A DNA stretch of 9,595 nt from positions 1 to 9,595 of the forward strand of contig CAJKKJ010000014.1 in NCBI GenBank assembly GCA_905200435.1, written 5' to 3'. This document shows, in pieces, positions 1 to 4,424 of the stretch. Source of the stretch: an uncultured Bacillota bacterium. Its GTDB lineage: Bacteria; Bacillota_I; Bacilli_A; RF39; UBA660. How positions within the stretch are numbered: position 1 is the stretch's first letter; each line of letters begins with the position of its first letter. Under the pieces are notes generated by a model, which worked only from the letters and a program-made list of their open reading frames with translations, was not told the DNA's origin and did no database searches. The translations under genes were made by a program, and so were the position numbers.

Positions 1-229
1 TTTAGCAGGACTTCCTGATAACTTAATAAAAAGAGCTGACCAAATATTAAGTATATATGAAAATAAAGAAATAAAAAGAGATATTAAAATTCAAGAAAGC
101 TTACCATTAGATGAACTAATGAGTAAAAAGAGTGTTGTAGAAGAAGAACTAGAAAAAATTGATCCAATGAATACAACACCTATGGAAGCATTAAATATTA
201 TCTATAAATTAAAAGAAATGACAAAATAA
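1..229 (+). CDS. mutS: DNA mismatch repair ATPase MutS, C-terminal end (partial)
   Basis: Only the last 75 codons are present. The reading frame is open from base 2 and stops at TAA 227-229; the rest of the gene lies to the left. The fragment opens with LAGLPDNLIKRADQIL, which matches the conserved end of the MutS ATPase domain, where 'AGLP..VI.RA..IL' follows the helix-turn-helix dimer contact. It closes with NTTPMEALNIIYKLKE, the usual MutS tail (TP-EAL-L-LK). MutS recognises base mismatches and starts their repair in the cytoplasm. mutL does not follow; nusB begins 50 bases downstream. The identification rests on two conserved end motifs in the right order and spacing, so it is good despite the short length. 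Confidence 0.88.
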   Translation, partial: LAGLPDNLIKRADQILSIYENKEIKRDIKIQESLPLDELMSKKSVVEEELEKIDPMNTTPMEALNIIYKLKEMTK

Positions 230-255
230 TATTTATTTTAAAATAAAAATATTAT
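226..255. repeat. All-A/T inverted repeat between mutS and nusB
   Basis: The arms ATAATATTT (226-234) and AAATATTAT (247-255) are perfect reverse complements. An alternative perfect palindrome, TTTATTTTAAAATAAA, occupies 232-247. There is no G or C in the stem, so any RNA hairpin would be weak. It could be a poor mutS terminator or simply a consequence of base composition. Confidence 0.3.
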
Positions 256-279
256 ATAATTGTTTGAGGACGTGAAAAA

Positions 280-684
280 ATGGAAACAAGAAGTGAATTA
301 AGAAAAAAAATAATGACAATTCTTTATCAAATAGCCGTTTTTGATAAAAATAAAATCGAATACAATGTTGATGATTTAATAAAAGAAAATGTTGAAATTG
401 ATAATGAATTTGTTAAAGAAATTGTATATGGTACAGTAACATATAAAAATGAAATCGATGAATTAGCAAATAAATACATGAAAGAATGGACAATAGATAG
501 ATTAGGATTTACAGATATAGCTATACTAAGAATGGCAATATATGAACTTATATATTCCGATACTCCAGATATAGTTGTAATTAATGAAGCAATAGAATTA
601 GCTAAATCATATAGCGATGATAAAGTAGTTAAATTAATAAATGGTGTTTTAGATAAAATATACCATGAAGAGGCAAATAAATGA
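280..684 (+). CDS. nusB: Transcription antitermination factor NusB
   Basis: This 134-residue protein has the usual length for NusB, a small all-helical RNA-binding protein. NusB pairs with NusE (ribosomal protein S10) on boxA RNA to keep RNA polymerase processive on rRNA operons. Family signatures are visible: the helix motif RLGFTDIAILRMAIYEL at about residues 74-90 corresponds to the common 'R...D.AILR.A.YEL', and INEAIELAKSYSDDKVVKLI followed by NGVLDKI near the C-terminus is the conserved C-terminal helix pair. The ATG is preceded by GAGGA (266-270) at good spacing. Its TGA overlaps the xseA ATG (ATGA at 681-684), so the two genes are translationally coupled. The nusB-xseA-xseB order is common in Bacillota and supports the call. 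Confidence 0.95.
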   Translation: METRSELRKKIMTILYQIAVFDKNKIEYNVDDLIKENVEIDNEFVKEIVYGTVTYKNEIDELANKYMKEWTIDRLGFTDIAILRMAIYELIYSDTPDIVVINEAIELAKSYSDDKVVKLINGVLDKIYHEEANK

Positions 685-1961
685 ATTACCAAACAATAGG
701 TGAATTTACAAAATATTTAAAACTAATGTTTGATAATAGCACTAAAATGCGCAACGTATATTTAAAAGGCGAAATATCAAATTTTAAAAAACATCCAACA
801 GGACATCTATATTTTTCATTAAAAGATGAAAGTAGTAAAATAAATGCTATTATGTTTTCTCGTGATACATTTAAATTAAAGTTTAATCCTCAAGATGGTA
901 CCAAAGTATTAGTACATGGTAGAGTTAGTATATATGAACAAGCAGGTAATTATCAAATATATGTTGATGAAATGGAAGAAGACGGAATAGGTAATTTATA
1001 TAAAAAATATGAAGAATTAAAAAAGAAACTTGAATTAGAAGGATTATTTAATCCTGAACATAAAAAAATAATACCTTTTTTTCCTAAAAGAGTAGGTGTT
1101 ATAACAGCAAAAACAGGAGCAGCAATTAGAGATATTGTAACAACAATTAAAAAAAGATGTCCAATTACTGAAATAATTGTTTTTTCTAGTTTAGTTCAAG
1201 GAGATGGTGCTAAAGAAGATATCGTAAGAAATATTAATTTGGCCCCAAAATATAATATTGATACTTTAATAGTTGGCCGTGGTGGTGGATCAATTGAAGA
1301 TTTGTGGCCATTTAATGAGGAAATAGTCGCACGAGCTATATATAATTGTGATATTCCTATAATAAGTGCTGTAGGACATGAAACAGATTTTACAATTGCT
1401 GATTTTGTTGCCGATGCAAGAGCAGCTACACCAACTGCCGGAGCTATGCTTGCAACACCTGTTTTAATGGATCTAATAAAACATAATGACCAATTAAGAA
1501 TTCGTTTAAATGAAACAATCTTAAAAAAAATTAAAATTTTTAATCTAGAATTAGATAGACTTAAAAATTCTTTTGTTTTAAAAAATCCAATGGTTATGTA
1601 TGATAATAAAAAACAAAAATTAATTATGTATAGTGAAAAAGTAAATATTTTAATAAATAATGTTATCAATCAAAATAAAAATAAATTAGATATATTACAT
1701 AATAATCATATAATAATTAATCCAAAATTTATGTATAATGACAAAATTAAAAATTTAGAAAAAATTAAAGAAAAATTAATAATAATTAATCCTTTGAACA
1801 CACTAAAAAGAGGATATAGTGTATTGTATAAAGAAGAAAATATAATTAATTCAGTCAAAAATTTAAAAGTAAATGACAAAATACAAATAAAATTAGTGGA
1901 TGGATTAGTAAGCGCTGATATTGAAAATTTGGAGGAAGTAAATGAAGAACAAAACATTTGA
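681..1961 (+). CDS. xseA: Exodeoxyribonuclease VII large subunit XseA
   Basis: This is the catalytic subunit (426 residues, normal length) of exonuclease VII, which degrades single-stranded DNA from both ends and works in the cytoplasm with several XseB subunits. An N-terminal OB-fold domain spans about residues 1-100 (NVYLKGEISNF, HPTGHLYFSLKD). The catalytic domain follows, with KRVGVITAKTGAAIRDI ending near Asp151, GRGGGSIEDLW at 199-209 and VGHETDFTIADFVADARAAT from 231. Arg200, His233 and Asp236 have the same mutual spacing as the functional Arg205, His238 and Asp241 of the E. coli enzyme. The C-terminal half is a long Lys/Asn-rich coiled coil, ending in the typical TLKRGYSVLYKE motif (about 373-384). 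A purine-rich RBS (GAAGAGG, 667-673) lies inside the end of nusB. The 3' end overlaps xseB by 20 bases. Confidence 0.96.
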   Translation: MNYQTIGEFTKYLKLMFDNSTKMRNVYLKGEISNFKKHPTGHLYFSLKDESSKINAIMFSRDTFKLKFNPQDGTKVLVHGRVSIYEQAGNYQIYVDEMEEDGIGNLYKKYEELKKKLELEGLFNPEHKKIIPFFPKRVGVITAKTGAAIRDIVTTIKKRCPITEIIVFSSLVQGDGAKEDIVRNINLAPKYNIDTLIVGRGGGSIEDLWPFNEEIVARAIYNCDIPIISAVGHETDFTIADFVADARAATPTAGAMLATPVLMDLIKHNDQLRIRLNETILKKIKIFNLELDRLKNSFVLKNPMVMYDNKKQKLIMYSEKVNILINNVINQNKNKLDILHNNHIIINPKFMYNDKIKNLEKIKEKLIIINPLNTLKRGYSVLYKEENIINSVKNLKVNDKIQIKLVDGLVSADIENLEEVNEEQNI

Positions 1962-2160
1962 AGATAAACTAATGGAATTAGAAGCAATAATTGCTGAACT
2001 AGAAAATGGTACATCAACATTAGATGATTCTTTTAAAAAATATAAAAAAGCTATGGATTTATTAAAATCTTGTGATGAAGAATTAAAAAATGTTGAAGAA
2101 AAAGTAAGTAAAATCGTATCTAGTAATGGTGAATTAGAAAATTTTGAAGTTGAAGAATAA
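1942..2160 (+). CDS. xseB: Exodeoxyribonuclease VII small subunit XseB
   Basis: This 72-residue acidic helical protein has the normal length for XseB, which forms a coiled coil that wraps the XseA helices. The family pattern is clear: FEDKLMELEAIIAELENGT is followed by LDDSFKKYKKAMDLLKSCDE, matching the usual 'FE..L..LE.IV..LE.G...L..S...Y..G..L...C...L'. A strong RBS GGAGG (1931-1935) sits six bases before the ATG, inside xseA. The 20-base overlap implies coupled expression and matched subunit synthesis. The gene ends directly at a terminator hairpin. Confidence 0.95.
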   Translation: MKNKTFEDKLMELEAIIAELENGTSTLDDSFKKYKKAMDLLKSCDEELKNVEEKVSKIVSSNGELENFEVEE

Positions 2161-2189
2161 AGGTTCTAACGTAAAAGTTAGACCTTTTT
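2161..2189 (+). terminator. Intrinsic terminator of the nusB-xseA-xseB unit
   Basis: AGGTTCTAAC (2161-2170) can pair with GTTAGACCT (2177-2185) across a GTAAAA loop, with one bulged T. A T-run follows (2185-2189). It begins right after the xseB stop codon, which is the expected place. Confidence 0.85.
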
Positions 2190-2254
2190 AAATTTATGGT
2201 AGTTTTTGTATTAATAAAATCTTTTAATATTCAAATAATAATAATGTAGTCTGT

Positions 2255-2260
2255 TAGGAG
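2255..2260 (+). promoter_or_regulatory. RBS that sets the GTG start of spoIVB
   Basis: TAGGAG lies eight bases upstream of GTG 2269-2271. The nearer ATG at 2261 reads ATG AAA TAG and cannot be the start. I found no convincing sigma-A or sigma-G promoter in the 79 bases between the terminator and this gene. Confidence 0.7.
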
Positions 2261-2268
2261 ATGAAATA

Positions 2269-3225
2269 GTGCATTTTAAAAAAGCCTTAATTATGCTTCT
2301 TCTATTAGTTATTATGCCACTAAATATATATGCTTATTCCTCTTACATTTATGCTGGAGGAGAAACAGTTGGAATCAAAGTAAACAGCACTGGCATATTA
2401 GTTGTAGGAACATATGAAGTAGATAAAACAAACAAAGTAAGTTTGCAAGTAGGAGATATAATTAAAACAATCGATAACAGAAATATTAAATCAAGTACTG
2501 ATTTTATCGAAGCAATAAAAGGGAAGTCTGTTGTAAGTGTTGGTTATATTAGAGGTAATAAAGAATACAAAGCAGATTTAAACATTATTTTAGAAAATGG
2601 AATATATAAATCGGGTTTATATGTAAAAGATAGCATAACAGGAATAGGAACACTAACATATATAGATCCAAAAACAAGACTATTTGGGGCTTTAGGGCAT
2701 GAAATAATTGAAAAGACTACAGGCAAGTTATTTAATTCAAATAGCGGATCCATTTTTGAATCAACTATAACAGGAATAACAATGAGTTCAAAAGGAATAC
2801 CAGGAAGTAAAAATGCAAGGTATTATACCGATAGTGTATTAGGTTCAGTCTTTGAAAATACAAACAAAGGTATATTTGGTAATTATACAGGAAATTTACC
2901 AAATAAAAAATTATACAAAGTAGCATCATTTGATGAAATAAAAGTAGGAAAAGCTAAAATATTAACAGTTTTAGATGGCACAAAAGTAGAAGAGTTTGAT
3001 ATTACAATCGAAAAAATAAATAAAAGCGACATCAAAAATATTTTATTTCACATTTCCGACGAAAAATTACTTAAAAAAACAGGTGGTATAGTACAAGGAA
3101 TGAGTGGTAGTCCAATAATTCAAGATGACAAAATAATAGGTGCAGTAACACATGTTATCATTGATAATCCAGTAAAAGGATATGGTGTATATATTGGCTC
3201 AATGCTAGAAGAAGCAGAAAATTAG
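2269..3225 (+). CDS. spoIVB: SpoIVB peptidase (S55 family, PDZ domain), sporulation signalling
   Basis: In Bacillus, SpoIVB is made in the forespore, is exported into the space between forespore and mother cell, and triggers activation of the mother-cell factor sigma-K through SpoIVFA/SpoIVFB. Here an N-terminal membrane or signal segment (about residues 5-22) is followed by a PDZ domain (about 33-107, with LQVGDIIKTIDNRNIKS). The S55 peptidase domain contains FGALGHEI with His144, then Asp264, then GGIVQGMSGSPIIQDDKIIG with the catalytic serine at Ser279 or Ser281. The Asp264 to Ser279 spacing of 15 matches the Asp363/Ser378 pair reported for B. subtilis, so the triad appears intact. At 318 residues it is clearly shorter than the B. 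subtilis protein (about 425), mainly in the N-terminal part. The start is GTG. It is monocistronic, with its own terminator. Confidence 0.93.
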   Translation: MHFKKALIMLLLLVIMPLNIYAYSSYIYAGGETVGIKVNSTGILVVGTYEVDKTNKVSLQVGDIIKTIDNRNIKSSTDFIEAIKGKSVVSVGYIRGNKEYKADLNIILENGIYKSGLYVKDSITGIGTLTYIDPKTRLFGALGHEIIEKTTGKLFNSNSGSIFESTITGITMSSKGIPGSKNARYYTDSVLGSVFENTNKGIFGNYTGNLPNKKLYKVASFDEIKVGKAKILTVLDGTKVEEFDITIEKINKSDIKNILFHISDEKLLKKTGGIVQGMSGSPIIQDDKIIGAVTHVIIDNPVKGYGVYIGSMLEEAEN

Positions 3226-3249
3226 AAGGAAGAAAATTCCTTCTTTTTT
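3225..3249 (+). terminator. Intrinsic terminator of spoIVB
   Basis: GAAGGAA (3225-3231) and TTCCTTC (3237-3243) form a perfect 7-bp stem with a GAAAA loop, followed by six T (3244-3249). The first base is the last base of the spoIVB stop codon. It separates the housekeeping region from the pilus operon. Confidence 0.9.
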
Positions 3250-3300
3250 AGTGCAAAAATGCTTTTTTCGAAATTATTTTAAGAAATTTTAAATTTTTAC

Positions 3301-3329
3301 TTGCTTTTTAATTTTACAATCATTATAAT
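3301..3329 (+). promoter_or_regulatory. Sigma-A-like promoter of the pilus operon
   Basis: TTGCTT (3301-3306) and a perfect TATAAT (3324-3329) are separated by 17 bases. The -35 box matches the consensus only in its TTG, but the region just upstream (about 3281-3300) is almost pure A/T and could act as an UP element. Transcription would start near 3336, giving a leader of about 65 bases before the TTG start at 3401. It is the only good promoter between the spoIVB terminator and the pilus genes. Confidence 0.72.
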
Positions 3330-3353
3330 AAATAACCACAAGAGGATATTATA

Positions 3354-3370
3354 CATGTTTTAGAAACATG
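3354..3370 (+). repeat. Perfect leader hairpin around a two-codon ORF
   Basis: CATGTTT (3354-3360) and AAACATG (3364-3370) are perfect reverse complements with a TAG loop. The left arm and loop contain ATG TTT TAG (3355-3363), an ORF encoding Met-Phe only. It is preceded by AGAGGA (3341-3346) at a normal eight-base spacing. There is no T-tract, so this is not a terminator. The location in the untranslated leader suggests a role in translation initiation or RNA stability, which is inference. Confidence 0.5.
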
Positions 3371-3388
3371 ATTAATAAAATTAGAATA

Positions 3389-3394
3389 GAGGTG
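3389..3394 (+). promoter_or_regulatory. RBS that selects the TTG start of the coiled-coil gene
   Basis: GAGGTG is six bases before TTG 3401. The upstream in-frame ATG at 3368 lies in the right arm of the leader hairpin, and its nearest purine-rich site (3341-3346) is more than 20 bases away. Translation from TTG is therefore favoured. Confidence 0.68.
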
Positions 3395-3400
3395 TCTTAC

Positions 3401-3838
3401 TTGAACAAGGAATTAAAAAAGTTAAATAGAAAAGAATTACTTGAAATTTTGCTTGAACAAACTAAGAGAATTGAAGAATTAGAAACGGAAGTAGATAATT
3501 TAAAAAATAAACTCGAATCTAAAAAAGTAATTTTTAAAAATGCTGGCTCTTTAGCTGATGCATCACTTCAATTAAGTGGAATATTTAATGTTGCTCAAGA
3601 AGCAGCCGAAATCTATTTGAACAATATAAAAGATTTAAAAGAAAAAGAGGAACAGGAAATTGAAAACTTAAAAAATAAAATGCTAAGAGAAACAGCGAGA
3701 AAATGTAAAAAGCGAGAAAAAGAAGCAGATGAATTTATTAAAAATGTTGAATTGGAAGTTAAAAATATTGTTAAAGAAAATCCAGAGATAAAAGAAAAAG
3801 TCCAGGATTTAAGAAAATTCAAAGGTAAACGAAAATGA
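3401..3838 (+). CDS. Cytoplasmic coiled-coil protein of unknown function heading the pilus operon
   Basis: This 145-residue, highly charged protein has no signal peptide or membrane segment. From the TTG start it begins NKELKKLNRKELLEILLEQT, followed by a coiled coil (about 22-42). A distinct conserved-looking block, AGSLADASLQLSGIFNVAQE plus AAEIYLNNI, occupies 48-76. A second Lys/Glu-rich coiled coil runs to a basic end (KFKGKRK). I recall proteins of this pattern ('LKKL.R.ELLE.L..Q' then 'AGS.A.ASL.L.G.F..AQ.AA..YL.NI') in Bacillota, often named 'DNA repair protein' without functional evidence; I cannot verify this here. The gene stop overlaps the signal peptidase ATG (ATGA, 3835-3838), so it is coupled to the secretion gene. 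A role as a cytoplasmic scaffold or regulator of pilus export is only a guess. An extended version could start at ATG 3368. Confidence 0.8.
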   Translation: MNKELKKLNRKELLEILLEQTKRIEELETEVDNLKNKLESKKVIFKNAGSLADASLQLSGIFNVAQEAAEIYLNNIKDLKEKEEQEIENLKNKMLRETARKCKKREKEADEFIKNVELEVKNIVKENPEIKEKVQDLRKFKGKRK

Positions 3839-4401
3839 AAAAGTTTAATGTTAATGATATTGAAAATGAACTAAAAAGGGAAACATACAAATCTAAATAT
3901 AATAGAATATTAAGGAGTACAGTTTATGGCTTAATAATAGTAGCAGCTTTTGCAACTATTATTGCTTCATTACTAATGCCTGTAGTTGAAATAAGTGGAA
4001 CATCAATGGCACCGATTCTAAATGATGGCGAAATAGTAGTGAGTGTTAAAACTAAAAATATTAAAAAGGGAGATATCATTGCTTTTTATCACGGAAATAA
4101 AATATTAATTAAAAGAGTTATTGCATCCCCTTCTGATTGGGTATACATCGATGATGAGGGAAATGTAAGTGTAAATGGAGAAGTAATAAATGAGAGCTAT
4201 GTTCAAAATAAAATGCTTGGCGAAACAGATGTTGAATTTCCTTTACAAGTACAGGATGGCAAATGGTTTGTATTAAGTGATAAAAGAGATACAATTATTG
4301 ATTCAAGAAATAGTGAAGTTGGTTGTATTAGTAATGATGATATTATTGGAAAAATAATTTTTAGGGTTTGGCCAATAAAAAATATAGGTAGTGTAAATTA
4401 A
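3835..4401 (+). CDS. lepB: Type I signal peptidase (S26 family) of the pilus locus
   Basis: This membrane peptidase (188 residues, usual for Gram-positive types) removes signal peptides from Sec-exported proteins. A cytoplasmic N-terminus is followed by one membrane segment (about residues 29-49). The motif SGTSMAP then carries the nucleophile Ser57, and ILIKRVIA carries the general base Lys93, so the Ser/Lys dyad is present. The C-terminal box reads SDKRDTIIDSR (148-158) instead of the usual GDNR..S.DSR, so it is divergent. The start overlaps the upstream gene's TGA, with AAAGG (3821-3825) as a modest RBS. Signal peptidase genes occur in several Gram-positive pilus islands, where they help pilus assembly; the substrates are probably the pilins downstream. 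The gene symbol is generic. Confidence 0.92.
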   Translation: MKKFNVNDIENELKRETYKSKYNRILRSTVYGLIIVAAFATIIASLLMPVVEISGTSMAPILNDGEIVVSVKTKNIKKGDIIAFYHGNKILIKRVIASPSDWVYIDDEGNVSVNGEVINESYVQNKMLGETDVEFPLQVQDGKWFVLSDKRDTIIDSRNSEVGCISNDDIIGKIIFRVWPIKNIGSVN

Positions 4402-4410
4402 AAATTTTTC

Positions 4411-4417
4411 AGGGAGG
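4411..4417 (+). promoter_or_regulatory. Strong RBS of the tip adhesin gene
   Basis: AGGGAGG lies seven bases before ATG 4425 and is one of the strongest Shine-Dalgarno matches in the window. It implies efficient translation that does not depend on coupling to the signal peptidase gene. Confidence 0.75.
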
Positions 4418-4424
4418 TTTTTAA

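Noticed and set aside
232..260. Possible nusB promoter with TATAAT at 255-260
   Set aside because: The predicted transcript would start near 267, inside the nusB RBS (266-270), and the -35 match (TTTATT) is poor. The TATAAT is probably due to base composition.
327..692. Open frame on the minus strand across nusB
   Set aside because: It is fully antisense to a clear nusB gene, has no RBS, and its hydrophobic/Ser-rich composition is what antisense reading of AT-rich coding DNA yields.
1196..2020. Two minus-strand open frames across xseA and its junction with xseB
   Set aside because: They are shadows of well-conserved xseA/xseB coding sequence, with no recognisable protein motif and no start signals.
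3253..3268. GCA-AAAA-TGC followed by a T-run as a second spoIVB terminator
   Set aside because: The stem is only three base pairs and a good terminator lies just upstream at 3225-3249.
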